A stretch of DNA of 64,000 nucleotides from positions 1-64,000 of the forward strand of contig NZ_JBLOUI010000003.1 in the NCBI RefSeq assembly GCF_047807365.1. Direction: 5' to 3'. The position numbers and the translations under genes were made by a program. The DNA is from Peptacetobacter sp900539645. GTDB taxonomy: Bacteria; Bacillota; Clostridia; Peptostreptococcales; Peptostreptococcaceae. The notes beneath the pieces are model-generated. The model ran no database searches and was not told where the DNA came from. It worked only from the letters and a program-made list of their open reading frames with translations. Position 1 is the first letter of the stretch. Every line of letters starts with the position of its first letter. Shown one piece after another: positions 15,309-23,152 of this stretch.

Positions 15309-15846
15309 CACTAAAGTATTTATAAAAGAATTTGCAGAGCAAATAAGAGAAGAAAATCATATTAAAGATTATGATAGTTTGGTTAGTTTTATTTATTCTA
15401 TTGGTGGAAGAATAGAAAAAGCAGATTGTCTTTGGGATTTTGGTGCTATTGAAAAAAATTCTGAACATAATTTTATATTATATAAAGATGTGTTTGATAG
15501 AGATAAAAAAGGTTTATATAAATTTTTTGCAGAATGTTTGGGTAATTTATTTTTACATTTAAGTTTCTTATACTTTGAATTAGACTTATCAACTTGGAAA
15601 GATATTTCTATAGGAGAAGTATTTTATACTTATGAATGGAATAAAGAACAAAATGAACAAGCCATATATTTTGCTCATAATCTATTATTACCTGAATATG
15701 AATATAGAAAAATTGTAAAAGAAAATACAGATGAAAAAGGTATGGTAAATATGAAAAATGTTGCAGAATATTTTAATGTATCAACACCTTTAGCTATAAA
15801 TAGAGGAATGAGATTAAGAATATTAAAATCAGATTTAGATTATTAG
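15298..15846 (+). CDS. ImmA/IrrE-like protein lacking the zinc-protease motif
   Basis: 182 residues from ATG 15298. The layout is that of the ImmA/IrrE (DUF955) family: FAECLGNLFLHLSFLY stands where the family has HExxH followed by LGHxxLH, and later AIYFAHNLLLPEYEYRKIV matches 'A..FA..LLMP'. Both metal-binding histidines of HExxH are replaced (A-E-C-L-G-N). ImmA cleaves the repressor ImmR in ICEBs1. This protein probably cannot cleave and may instead bind a repressor or occupy its protease. Family assignment is moderate. Confidence 0.6.
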   Translation: MKNNTKVFIKEFAEQIREENHIKDYDSLVSFIYSIGGRIEKADCLWDFGAIEKNSEHNFILYKDVFDRDKKGLYKFFAECLGNLFLHLSFLYFELDLSTWKDISIGEVFYTYEWNKEQNEQAIYFAHNLLLPEYEYRKIVKENTDEKGMVNMKNVAEYFNVSTPLAINRGMRLRILKSDLDY

Positions 15847-15856
15847 AGGTGAAATT

Positions 15857-16018
15857 ATGAAGAATAATCATAAAAAACAGACTTTTGAAGATAAATTTGA
15901 TAGAAAGTATAGATGTAACTCTTATAGATTTATTGGAAAAATGAAAAAAGAAAATAATAAAAAATTTAGAAGAATATCTAAAAAAGAAATAGAGGAAGAA
16001 ATAGAAAACTATGACTAA
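15857..16018 (+). CDS. Small basic hypothetical protein
   Basis: 53 residues with many Lys, Arg and Glu (MKNNHKKQTFEDKFDRKYRCNS ... ISKKEIEEEIENYD). Good AGAGGTGA ribosome site. Overlaps the next small ORF by 8 bases. Function unknown. Confidence 0.6.
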   Translation: MKNNHKKQTFEDKFDRKYRCNSYRFIGKMKKENNKKFRRISKKEIEEEIENYD

Positions 16019-16148
16019 AGAACTAATAAATTTGTATATTATCATCTTATTCTTTGACATATTAGATAAAAAGCAAAAAATTTTTTTAGATTATTTAGTT
16101 GCACTTTTAATTATAATATTTTGGATTATAATAAATAATTTAATTTAG
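16011..16148 (+). CDS. Small membrane peptide
   Basis: 45 residues, ATG in the end of the previous gene (ATGACTAA). A hydrophobic C-terminal helix (LVALLIIIFWIIINNLI) and a hydrophobic N-terminal stretch (INLYIIILFFDIL). No own strong ribosome site; coupled translation is likely. Confidence 0.5.
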   Translation: MTKELINLYIIILFFDILDKKQKIFLDYLVALLIIIFWIIINNLI

Positions 16149-16156
16149 GAGTTGAA

Positions 16157-16312
16157 ATGGATAAACTAATTCTATATATCTTTATCACAAGTGTAGTATT
16201 AATTATAAAAATGATTAATTCTAAAGAAGATATAAAATTTAAAATAAATCTTCTTATGATTATTACAAATTTTATAATGTGTGTATTAATAATAAATTAT
16301 AGCTTAGTATAG
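16157..16312 (+). CDS. Small two-helix membrane peptide
   Basis: 51 residues after AGGAG: two predicted membrane helices (LILYIFITSVVLIIKMI and LLMIITNFIMCVLIINY) joined by a charged turn. Sits with the preceding peptide just before the P-loop gene. Function unknown; the shape is compatible with an early membrane-acting phage peptide. Confidence 0.55.
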   Translation: MDKLILYIFITSVVLIIKMINSKEDIKFKINLLMIITNFIMCVLIINYSLV

Positions 16313-16322
16313 GAGGTAAATA

Positions 16323-17003
16323 ATGGAGATATTAAGTATGGAAAGAGGTAGTGGAAAAACTACAAAATTAATAAAAATATCAAATAAAACAAAAGCACCA
16401 ATAATATGTAGAGATAAAAATACGGTAGGAATTATAAAGAAAATGGCTAAAGAAATGAAACTAGAAATACCTGAACCATTAAGTATTTATGAAAAAGATA
16501 AATTAAGATGTTCTTACAATCCTAGTAATGGTGTATTAATAGATGATGTAGATTCAATATTAAGTAGAATTTTAAGATGTAATGTATTATATGCTACTAC
16601 AAGTTGTGATATAACTAAAATTAAAATGCGAAAAATTAAATATCCTTGTTTATATAAACATTTTAAAGGAGATATATATTGCACTAAATTTGTCAGTTAT
16701 CCTTTATCATCTGAAGAATTTACAGATAAATATAGTGAAGAACATAAACAAAATAAAAAATCAATACACTTAATGTGTCTTCATACAGAAACGAATAAGA
16801 GCATAATAATTTCTAAAATCAATGATAAATATTATCATTATAAAAAAATTGATAACAGACCTTTAGTTATATATTATTGTGTGAGCGATGTAAAAAAAGC
16901 ATTTAATTATGCTAGACCTGTAGATATGTTTTTATCAGAAGTAGATAAAGAAAAATATCCTAATGTAGAGCAGAAATACAGATTTGAAGAAATGGAAGGT
17001 TAA
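16323..17003 (+). CDS. P-loop protein fused to a DUF1653 domain
   Basis: 226 residues after AGGAGG. Residues 5-15 (SMERGSGKTTK) form a Walker A and NGVLIDDVDSIL (about 75-86) a Walker B, in a minimal ~110-residue nucleotide-binding unit. From about residue 118, YKHFKGDIYCTKFVSYPLS ... RPVDMFLSEVDKEKYPN follows the DUF1653 pattern (YrHFKG.Y ... RP..MF...V). DUF1653 is usually a stand-alone ~70-residue protein of unknown role. An insertion of about 35 residues lies within it. Fusion function unknown. Confidence 0.7.
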   Translation: MEILSMERGSGKTTKLIKISNKTKAPIICRDKNTVGIIKKMAKEMKLEIPEPLSIYEKDKLRCSYNPSNGVLIDDVDSILSRILRCNVLYATTSCDITKIKMRKIKYPCLYKHFKGDIYCTKFVSYPLSSEEFTDKYSEEHKQNKKSIHLMCLHTETNKSIIISKINDKYYHYKKIDNRPLVIYYCVSDVKKAFNYARPVDMFLSEVDKEKYPNVEQKYRFEEMEG

Positions 17004-17004
17004 T

Positions 17005-17547
17005 ATGAGAACTATAAATATAATTGGTGAAATAAATGATAAAACAATCAAAGATGTTTTGGAGAAAATTTTTGAAATAGAAAAAGAAGACAATAAAATA
17101 TTAAAAGCTAATAGCAAAATGTTATTAAAAACAGACCATAAAGAATTAGAAGATTTAACTATTAATATTACTTCTGTTGGTGGTTTAGTTTATGGATTCA
17201 ATGCTATATATGATGCTTTATCGAAACTAAAATGTAAGGTTATAACTAGAGGTTTTGGACTTTGTGCTTCTGCTGGTTTTTGGCTTATGTTAGCTGGAGA
17301 TGAGAGATATGCTGGAAAAAATACAAGGTTTTTATATCATACTTTAGGATACGATAATGGCTATGATATGCTACAGTTCCATAAAGAAAGACTAGAAACA
17401 TCAGAAAAATTACAGAAAAATTTAGAAAAAATAATAATAGAAAAAACAAACATAACTCAAGATATGTTAGACGAACATATTAAAGATGATTGGAATATTT
17501 TCTTTGATGAAGCTGTAAAATTAAATGTAATACAAGGTGAAATATAA
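17005..17547 (+). CDS. ClpP-like serine protease homologue
   Basis: 180 residues from ATG 17005. ITSVGGLVYGFNAIYDAL matches the ClpP 'nSPGG.v..g.aiyd' region, GFGLCASAGFWLMLAGDERYAGKNTRFLYH contains the Ser (ASAG) and His (YHTLG) positions, and DDWNIFFDEAVKLNVI the C-terminal 'D.f.sa.eA...GliD' segment. Phage ClpP-like proteins usually act in head maturation, but this one is in the early region, far from the capsid genes, so it may act on host or regulatory proteins. Confidence 0.75.
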   Translation: MRTINIIGEINDKTIKDVLEKIFEIEKEDNKILKANSKMLLKTDHKELEDLTINITSVGGLVYGFNAIYDALSKLKCKVITRGFGLCASAGFWLMLAGDERYAGKNTRFLYHTLGYDNGYDMLQFHKERLETSEKLQKNLEKIIIEKTNITQDMLDEHIKDDWNIFFDEAVKLNVIQGEI

Positions 17548-17548
17548 T

Positions 17549-17908
17549 ATGTTATTTAAAAAGAAATGGAAAATAGATTATGAATTTAATAAAAAAAATT
17601 TAAAAGAATTAACTTTAAAAACTAAACAAACTAATTTTAAAGAAATAAATAAATTAACACAAGAGTGTACAAATGAATTAAAAAATATAATAAAAGAAAA
17701 AATTATAGCTTTAGCTATAGAAGAAGTTTTTCAAATTTGTATAACTAAAAATGATTGTATAGAATGGATAAATTTACATACTACACCAAGAGGATTTGAT
17801 ATAATAATGAACAATTTAAAATCTTATTTTGAAGAAAGAGGGTTTAAGTTTGAAAAGAAATTAATATCAAATAATGATTATGAATATATTATTAGCTGGG
17901 GTGATTAA
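17549..17908 (+). CDS. Hypothetical protein
   Basis: 119 residues from ATG 17549, one base after the previous stop. Predicted helical then alpha/beta; contains 'IALAIEEVFQICITKNDCIEWINLHTTPRGFDIIMNNL'. Not recognised. Confidence 0.6.
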   Translation: MLFKKKWKIDYEFNKKNLKELTLKTKQTNFKEINKLTQECTNELKNIIKEKIIALAIEEVFQICITKNDCIEWINLHTTPRGFDIIMNNLKSYFEERGFKFEKKLISNNDYEYIISWGD

Positions 17909-17910
17909 AT

Positions 17911-18312
17911 ATGGAAGATAAAGATTTTGCAAAAGAGTTTCATGAATATTTAGAGAAAATAAAGAAAGAAGAAGATGTAGAATTTGAAAGAAAATTTAAA
18001 AATTTTTATGATTTTTTAGATATATTTTTAGTATATTTTATTGAGTTTATGAAAATCACAGAAGGGAAAATTAAACTTATACATATTTGGTTATCATTTA
18101 CTAATATAATAGGCTATCTTAAATTTAAAATTAGAAAAAAATGGTATAGAGATAAATTTTATACTAATTATCCAACATTTAATAGAATGTATGAAGGTTT
18201 GTTAAAATCAACTGAACTTGTTTCAGATATGTATATAAATAAATATCCTAATAAAAAAGATGAAATTGAAGGTTTAGATAATTTAGAGATAATAATATAT
18301 TTCAATAAATAG
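17911..18312 (+). CDS. Hypothetical protein
   Basis: 133 residues, Lys/Glu/Phe-rich and mostly helical (EFHEYLEKIKKEEDVEFERKFKNFYDFLDIFL). Not recognised. Two bases after the previous stop. Confidence 0.6.
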   Translation: MEDKDFAKEFHEYLEKIKKEEDVEFERKFKNFYDFLDIFLVYFIEFMKITEGKIKLIHIWLSFTNIIGYLKFKIRKKWYRDKFYTNYPTFNRMYEGLLKSTELVSDMYINKYPNKKDEIEGLDNLEIIIYFNK

Positions 18313-18322
18313 GTGATATAAA

Positions 18323-18511
18323 ATGATAGATAGAGTAGATTTTAAAAAATATGTTGTTCCTAGAAATAAAACTTTATCAGGAATGATTGCAAAAGATATA
18401 GAAATTTATAAAATAGATTTTGAAATAAAAGATATAAGATTAGTAAATAAATTTCGTGATTGTAATGGAATTTGTAATGCAGAAATAATGTATTTAGTAA
18501 AAAACAAATAG
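18323..18511 (+). CDS. Hypothetical small protein
   Basis: 62 residues, ATG after AGGTGA. Contains two cysteines (FRDCNGICNAEIMYLV) but no full motif. Followed by an AGGAGG site for the kinase gene. Confidence 0.55.
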   Translation: MIDRVDFKKYVVPRNKTLSGMIAKDIEIYKIDFEIKDIRLVNKFRDCNGICNAEIMYLVKNK

Positions 18512-18523
18512 GAGGATTATATT

Positions 18524-19093
18524 ATGAATATATTTTGCATAATGGGATATACTGCATCAGGAAAAGATACAGTAGTAAAAGAAATATCAAATAACTATGA
18601 TGTAAGAAAGGTAGTACCTATAACTACAAGACCAATGAGAAAAGGAGAGCAGAACGGAATAGATTACTTCTTCTATGATAACGAATACTTTGCAGAAGAA
18701 TTTAAAAATCTTATAGCTATAAGAAAATTCAAAGTTTGGAATAATGAAGTTTGGTCTTATGCTTTTGATAAAAGAGCCTTTAATAGCAACGATAATGTCA
18801 TTATGTCAACTGATTTAATTGGATTTAAAGAAATTAAATATAATTTTCTTAATGATAATGTAGTAGGAATATTCTTAGATGTGCCAATAAGTGTACTTAT
18901 AAAAAGATTAGAAGAACGAGGTACTCCTGAAGAAGAAATAGAAAGAAGATTAAAACACGATATAAATAAGTATAAGAAATCTTCTATAAACGATAAAGAT
19001 AAACTTTATACCGTTAGTAATATAGACTTACATAAGACTATATCTAAAATAAATAACATAATAGAAGTTGAAACTTCTAAGAAAGGAAAATAA
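18524..19093 (+). CDS. gmk: Guanylate kinase-like nucleotide kinase
   Basis: 189 residues. Walker A GYTASGKDT near the N-terminus, then the guanylate-kinase signature PITTRPMRKGEQNGIDYFFYD, and a lid region with RRLKHDINKY. GMP/dGMP kinases make (d)GDP for DNA synthesis, which fits with the nrdD/nrdG genes. The family has many phage variants that act on modified nucleotides, so substrate is inferred. Confidence 0.85.
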   Translation: MNIFCIMGYTASGKDTVVKEISNNYDVRKVVPITTRPMRKGEQNGIDYFFYDNEYFAEEFKNLIAIRKFKVWNNEVWSYAFDKRAFNSNDNVIMSTDLIGFKEIKYNFLNDNVVGIFLDVPISVLIKRLEERGTPEEEIERRLKHDINKYKKSSINDKDKLYTVSNIDLHKTISKINNIIEVETSKKGK

Positions 19094-19420
19094 ATGGAAA
19101 ATTTTGACAAAAGAAAAATATACCTTTTTAGTATTAAAAAATATAAAAAAGATATGAAAAAAAGAATTAAAAGAGCCACAACAGAGTATGAAAAAGAAAA
19201 AATAAGAGAAAGTCTTAGGGAAGGTTTAAATGGTTTTGCTAAAGAGTTAGAAGATAATAGAAACACATTCTCTTTAGTTTCAGATAGTTCTAAAGTAGTT
19301 GGTTTATACACTTATAAAGGTGAAAATATATTTATATATCCTCAATGGTGCGTAGAAGTTACAGCAGATGAACTAAGAAAAAAAATAGATAAAAGTAAAA
19401 GAAAGTTTGGTGATTTATAG
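19094..19420 (+). CDS. Hypothetical protein
   Basis: 108 residues, starting right at the previous stop. Basic helical N-terminus (KKYKKDMKKRIKRATTEYEKEKIRESLREGLNGF), strand-rich C-terminus ending WCVEVTADELRKKID. Not recognised; between a kinase and a resolvase it may be part of replication. Confidence 0.6.
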   Translation: MENFDKRKIYLFSIKKYKKDMKKRIKRATTEYEKEKIRESLREGLNGFAKELEDNRNTFSLVSDSSKVVGLYTYKGENIFIYPQWCVEVTADELRKKIDKSKRKFGDL

Positions 19421-19930
19421 TTGGTAATAATGGGAATAGATGCTTCTTTATCTAGTACAGGAGTATGTATTGCAAAATCAAATAGTGAAATAATAGAAAT
19501 AATAGAAACAAGTGTTATTCAAACTAAAAAAGATGATTTTAAAAATGAAGATTTAAGAATATTTTATATATGTAAAGAATTAGCTAAAAAAATGATTGAT
19601 AATAAAGTTAATAGAGTTGTAATAGAAGAACAGTTTATGGCTAGAAATAGCAAAACAGTATTATCTCTTAGAAAAATGCTAGGTGCAATAATGTATTTAG
19701 TATATGAAATGGGATTAGAATTAGATTATCTATATCCAACAACTGTTAGGAAATTACTTCTTAATAATGGCAAAGCTAAGAAAGAAGAAGTGGCAAAATA
19801 TATAAGAGGTAATATTATAGATATAGGCGAATATTCAGATAAAGCAGGTAAGAAAAAAACTTCTGATATATATGATGCAACTGCAATAGCTGTAGCTTAT
19901 GATAAAAAAATTAAAAATGAGGGAGAGTAA
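19421..19930 (+). CDS. RuvC-like Holliday junction resolvase
   Basis: 169 residues with TTG start (ATG at 19430 is an alternative). RuvC acidic residues: Asp in IMGIDASLSSTG, Glu in RVVIEEQF, and Asp in the C-terminal SDIYDATAIA; the NSKTVLSLRKMLGAI helix is the DNA-binding region typical of phage RuvC. Resolves branched DNA before packaging. The frame from 19421 begins at the previous gene's stop. Confidence 0.85.
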   Translation: MVIMGIDASLSSTGVCIAKSNSEIIEIIETSVIQTKKDDFKNEDLRIFYICKELAKKMIDNKVNRVVIEEQFMARNSKTVLSLRKMLGAIMYLVYEMGLELDYLYPTTVRKLLLNNGKAKKEEVAKYIRGNIIDIGEYSDKAGKKKTSDIYDATAIAVAYDKKIKNEGE

Positions 19931-19940
19931 TTCTCCCTCT
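19916..19940 (+). terminator. Hairpin over the ruvC-like stop codon
   Basis: GAGGGAGA and TTCTCCCTC pair around the TAA stop (GAGGGAGAgtaaTTCTCCCTC). No long T-run follows, so it may protect mRNA or attenuate rather than end transcription. A similar hairpin (AAGGTAGA/TCTACCTT) covers the stop at 20527-20529. Confidence 0.45.
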
Positions 19941-19964
19941 AATTATATAAAGGGAGGTTGAAAA

Positions 19965-20363
19965 ATGTTACATTATATAATATTATTTCTAGCTTTATTG
20001 GTGTTATTATTAGTACAAAAAAATAGAAAATTATTACAAGAAGTAATAAAGATTTCTAAAAATGTTAATGATAATAATATCAATATTTTTGAAAAAAGAG
20101 AAAATCTCAAAGTTAAAAAAGGTTTAGAATCTAATATGCTAATATTAGATAAAGATATAGTGGTATATGATGATTGGGAAAAAGAATTACAATTAGTAAT
20201 ATTTCCCAAAAATGCAGATAGTTTTCCATTTTTAACAACAATTAAAAAAGATGTAGATGTTAAAGAAGCTACAGAAATATTTAATAAAATGAAAGAATGT
20301 TATGATGAGGGAGATGTATTATATGTCTTGCCGGACAATAGCCATAAAGAAGGATATAAGTAA
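19965..20363 (+). CDS. Membrane-anchored hypothetical protein
   Basis: 132 residues. N-terminal membrane helix (YIILFLALLVLLLVQ), then a soluble alpha/beta domain of about 110 residues (LDKDIVVYDDWEKELQLVIFPKNADSFPFL). Not recognised. GGGAGG precedes the ATG. Confidence 0.6.
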   Translation: MLHYIILFLALLVLLLVQKNRKLLQEVIKISKNVNDNNINIFEKRENLKVKKGLESNMLILDKDIVVYDDWEKELQLVIFPKNADSFPFLTTIKKDVDVKEATEIFNKMKECYDEGDVLYVLPDNSHKEGYK

Positions 20364-20529
20364 ATTGGAAAATGTAACTAAAGAAATGTTGCGTTTTCAA
20401 GGAAAATCAAGTAAAATAATATTAAAGATAGAAGATTTTGAAACAAATAAAACATATTATTTACTTGAAATTGATAATTGCGATAATATTTGGAATAATA
20501 ATATGGTAGAAGAATATAAGGTAGATTAA
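20323..20529 (+). CDS. Hypothetical small protein
   Basis: 68 residues from ATG 20323 (MSCRTIAIKKDISKLENVTKEML); GAGGGAG upstream supports this start over earlier in-frame ATGs. Overlaps the previous gene by 41 bases. Not recognised. Confidence 0.5.
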   Translation: MSCRTIAIKKDISKLENVTKEMLRFQGKSSKIILKIEDFETNKTYYLLEIDNCDNIWNNNMVEEYKVD

Positions 20530-20562
20530 TTTCTACCTTATATATTTATATGGGAGGTAACT

Positions 20563-21531
20563 ATGAAATTAAAACTTTTCACTCATAATGATTTAGACGG
20601 AATAGGAAATATAATAATAGCACAGCAATTAGTTAAATATGGTATTTATGAAGAACTAAATTTTGAAACTTGTTCTTATATAGATATTAATTCTAAGACA
20701 TTAGATTATTTAAATAACCCTCAGGAAAATACAATGCTATTATTTACTGATATATCTGTTAGTGATGAAGTGGCTCAGAAAATAGATAAACTGGATATAG
20801 AGAAACAATTATTAGACCATCATAGGTCAGCATTAGAATTAAATAAATATTCTTGGTGTAATGTAGAAGAAATTATAGATGGAACTATAACTTCAGATAG
20901 ACCTGAAGGTTTTAAAAATTGTGGTACTAAAATGTTTTTCGATGCAATTCAGCCATCTTTAATATCAAAGATACCAAAAGAATCTATGAAAACTTTAATA
21001 GAATTTGTAAATTTAGTAAGAGAATACGATACATGGGAATGGGAAGCTAATGATAATTTAGAACCTAAAAGATTAAATGATTTATTATTTATGAAAGGTC
21101 AAGATAAATTCATAACTTCTATGTTATATAAGATAGATAATGGTTTGGAAGTATTCAGCTTAGATGATTTAAATGATTTATACAAAAGACAGATAAAAAT
21201 AGATAAATATATAGATGAAAAAGAAAAGTTTTTAGTTGAGGTAAATATAAAAGGTTTAAATGCTGGAGTTGTAATTGCCGAAAATTATATATCTGAACTA
21301 GCAAGTACTATCCTAAAGAGAAGAATAGACTTGGAAATATTAGTTATCTTAAATGGAAAAACAGTATCACTTAGAACTAGAAGAAACAATATAGACTTAT
21401 CTAAATTAGCTGAAGAATATGGAGGAGGAGGTCATCAAAAGGCAAGTGGCTTTACATTAACTCCTGAAATGCTTAAATTAGGATATAGTAAAATGTTTAA
21501 TGGCGATAACTGGGGAAAATTTGAAAAATAA
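20563..21531 (+). CDS. DHH-family phosphoesterase
   Basis: 322 residues. DHH motifs: THNDLDG (about 7-13), FTDIS (about 66), LLDHHRSA (about 86-92) and a C-terminal DHHA1 glycine motif EYGGGGHQKASGF. Families with this layout are nanoRNases/pAp phosphatases and cyclic-dinucleotide hydrolases. In a phage it could recycle nucleotides or remove small RNA or nucleotide signals; substrate is not visible. Last gene of the early operon, just before a bidirectional terminator. Confidence 0.88.
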   Translation: MKLKLFTHNDLDGIGNIIIAQQLVKYGIYEELNFETCSYIDINSKTLDYLNNPQENTMLLFTDISVSDEVAQKIDKLDIEKQLLDHHRSALELNKYSWCNVEEIIDGTITSDRPEGFKNCGTKMFFDAIQPSLISKIPKESMKTLIEFVNLVREYDTWEWEANDNLEPKRLNDLLFMKGQDKFITSMLYKIDNGLEVFSLDDLNDLYKRQIKIDKYIDEKEKFLVEVNIKGLNAGVVIAENYISELASTILKRRIDLEILVILNGKTVSLRTRRNNIDLSKLAEEYGGGGHQKASGFTLTPEMLKLGYSKMFNGDNWGKFEK

Positions 21532-21538
21532 AAAAATA

Positions 21539-21566
21539 AAAGGTACTGAAATTAATCAGTACCTTT
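21539..21566. terminator. Bidirectional terminator between convergent operons
   Basis: Perfect 11-bp stem AAAGGTACTGA / TCAGTACCTTT with a six-base loop. A T-rich run follows on the minus strand (TTTTATTTTTTTATT) and a weaker one on the plus strand. It sits between the DHH gene (+) and the integrase gene (-). Confidence 0.85.
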
Positions 21567-21572
21567 CTTATA

Positions 21573-22793
21573 TTAAAATATATTAGCATATAAATCATCC
21601 ATTAATTCTGTTGATTTTTTAGTTACATCATCTAATTCATGTATATATATACTAGATGTTATTGTTGGTGAAGAATGTCCCATATTTTTTGCAACTTCTG
21701 TAATAGGTCTATGATTCTTTATTAGAAGTGAACCATAAAAATGTCTTAATCCGTGAAGCGTTGTTTCAGGTAAATTATTATCTTTTAAATATTTTTTAAA
21801 TTCTCTTGAAAAAACATCTTCTGATATAGGTTTATCATTTTTACAGAATAATAATTGATTATCATATATATTATTTGCCAATTGATATTTTTTATATTCT
21901 TTTAATTCTTCTGTAAGTTGGTTAGATAATCTTAAAACTCTATCTGATGTTTTGGTTTTAGCCCTGTCTTCTAACACAACCTTATTTACCAACTTATCGA
22001 ATTGATTTTTTTCTTTGATTATTGTAGTTATTCTATGTATATGTATTAATTGTTTTTTAAAATCTATAGCATCCCAACATAATCCTAATACTTCTGAGTT
22101 TCTTAAACCTAATTTTAATATTAATTGAACCCTTAAATTTAATTCTTTTGAACCATTTTTTTTCAATGTTTTTATCAACATTCCAACTTCTTCTTCTGAA
22201 TATATATAAGTTTCTTTTTTTGATTTTTTAGGTTTTTCTATACCGACCATAATATCTTTATTTAATATATCATCTCTTAATGCAGATTTAATTACTATAC
22301 CTAAAACCGTTAAATGTTGGTCTAAAGTAGAAGTGCTTATTTCGGAAGATTTTATTGCAATATAATCATTTATCATTCTAGTTTTTATATCAGAAACTTT
22401 TATATTTCCAAAAAAGTTTATTAAATGATTTAAAGCTGTTAAATAAGAATTATAAGTTTTTTCACTTATATTTTTTATTTTAAATTTATAATCTATTACT
22501 TCTTTAGAATAGTTTATAAAAGTAGTAGTAGAATGTATTCTTGAGTTTATCATAAATCCATCTTCTTTAAATACTTCATTTGCTATTTCAATTGCTTCAT
22601 CTAAATTATTGATTCTATTTTGTTTTATTTTAGAATCAATCCTATATTTATAATTTTCCATCTCTTTTAAATTTTGAGAAGATTTACCAAGAGATTTATT
22701 TGAAAATTTTCCATCTTCTTTTTTATAATTCATTAAAAGTCTATACACTATACTATTATCTTTTAATATTTTTTTTTGTATTTTTACCATCAT
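21573..22793 (-). CDS. int: Phage integrase (tyrosine recombinase)
   Basis: 406 residues. Arm-binding-like N-terminus (RLLMNYKKEDGKFSNKSLGKSSQNL), a SAM-like core-binding domain, and a catalytic domain with Arg in LGLRNSEVLG, HGLRH, GHSSPTITSSIYIH (His and nucleophile Tyr). Typical of the large Tn916/phage integrases of Firmicutes and good evidence that the phage is temperate. Two ATG codons open the gene. The upstream region contains direct repeats and a palindrome likely to belong to attP or its control. Confidence 0.93.
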   Translation of the reverse strand: MMVKIQKKILKDNSIVYRLLMNYKKEDGKFSNKSLGKSSQNLKEMENYKYRIDSKIKQNRINNLDEAIEIANEVFKEDGFMINSRIHSTTTFINYSKEVIDYKFKIKNISEKTYNSYLTALNHLINFFGNIKVSDIKTRMINDYIAIKSSEISTSTLDQHLTVLGIVIKSALRDDILNKDIMVGIEKPKKSKKETYIYSEEEVGMLIKTLKKNGSKELNLRVQLILKLGLRNSEVLGLCWDAIDFKKQLIHIHRITTIIKEKNQFDKLVNKVVLEDRAKTKTSDRVLRLSNQLTEELKEYKKYQLANNIYDNQLLFCKNDKPISEDVFSREFKKYLKDNNLPETTLHGLRHFYGSLLIKNHRPITEVAKNMGHSSPTITSSIYIHELDDVTKKSTELMDDLYANIF

Positions 22794-22941
22794 TTTTATT
22801 TACCTTCTTCCAATTTTTTACATTTCCTTACATATATAATAACATAAAAAATATACAAAAACAATAATATTTAGATACTTTTTAGATACTTTTTATTATA
22901 AAAATAAAAATAAATCCATTGTTTTCAATGTTTTATAGTAT

Positions 22942-22970
22942 TTTACATATAATATGTTATTATATGTAAA
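22942..22970. promoter_or_regulatory. 29-base palindrome upstream of int
   Basis: TTTACATATAATA and TATTATATGTAAA are perfect inverted copies around TGT. A related sequence (TTACATATATAATAACAT) lies near 22826-22843, closer to int. The dyad contains -10-like elements on both strands. Likely an operator for the phage repressor or excisionase. Confidence 0.55.
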
Positions 22971-23035
22971 GTAAAAAATCAATTTTAAGAAGCATTAAAT
23001 ATTCAAGGATAAATCATAAAGAAACAAATTTAAAA

Positions 23036-23069
23036 CCTCTTAGAATCGATTTTAGAAGGTCGATTTTTT
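23036..23069 (+). repeat. TCGA hairpin-T6 motif, copy 2
   Basis: CCTCTTAGAA / TTTTAGAAGG stem (one mismatch) with loop TCGA, directly followed by TCGATTTTTT. Same arrangement as 12678-12708: loop and flank both carry CGA/TCG that can pair. The T-run gives it the look of a plus-strand terminator, but no plus-strand gene precedes it here. Confidence 0.5.
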
Positions 23070-23116
23070 ATAAAGTGGTAAATCTATGTACATAAGATGT
23101 AAGTTCAAAAAAAAAT

Positions 23117-23148
23117 AAAAGACTACCTAAATAATTAAGTAGTCTTTT
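23117..23148 (-). terminator. Terminator after the 107-residue membrane protein gene
   Basis: AAAAGACTAC / GTAGTCTTTT, 10-bp stem and 12-base loop, followed on the minus strand by TTTTATTTTTTTTT. Sits right after the stop of the gene ending at 23153. Confidence 0.8.
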
Positions 23149-23152
23149 AAAA

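Larger units (their letters stand above)
22794..23152 (-). other. Integrase upstream region (possible attP/control region)
   Basis: No gene. Contains a tandem TTTAGATACTT (two 11-base copies around 22870-22893), a 29-base perfect palindrome at 22942-22970, the TCGA hairpin motif at 23036-23069 and a terminator at 23117-23148. Tandem repeats next to int are often integrase arm sites. The attachment core itself cannot be identified without host sequence. Confidence 0.5.
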
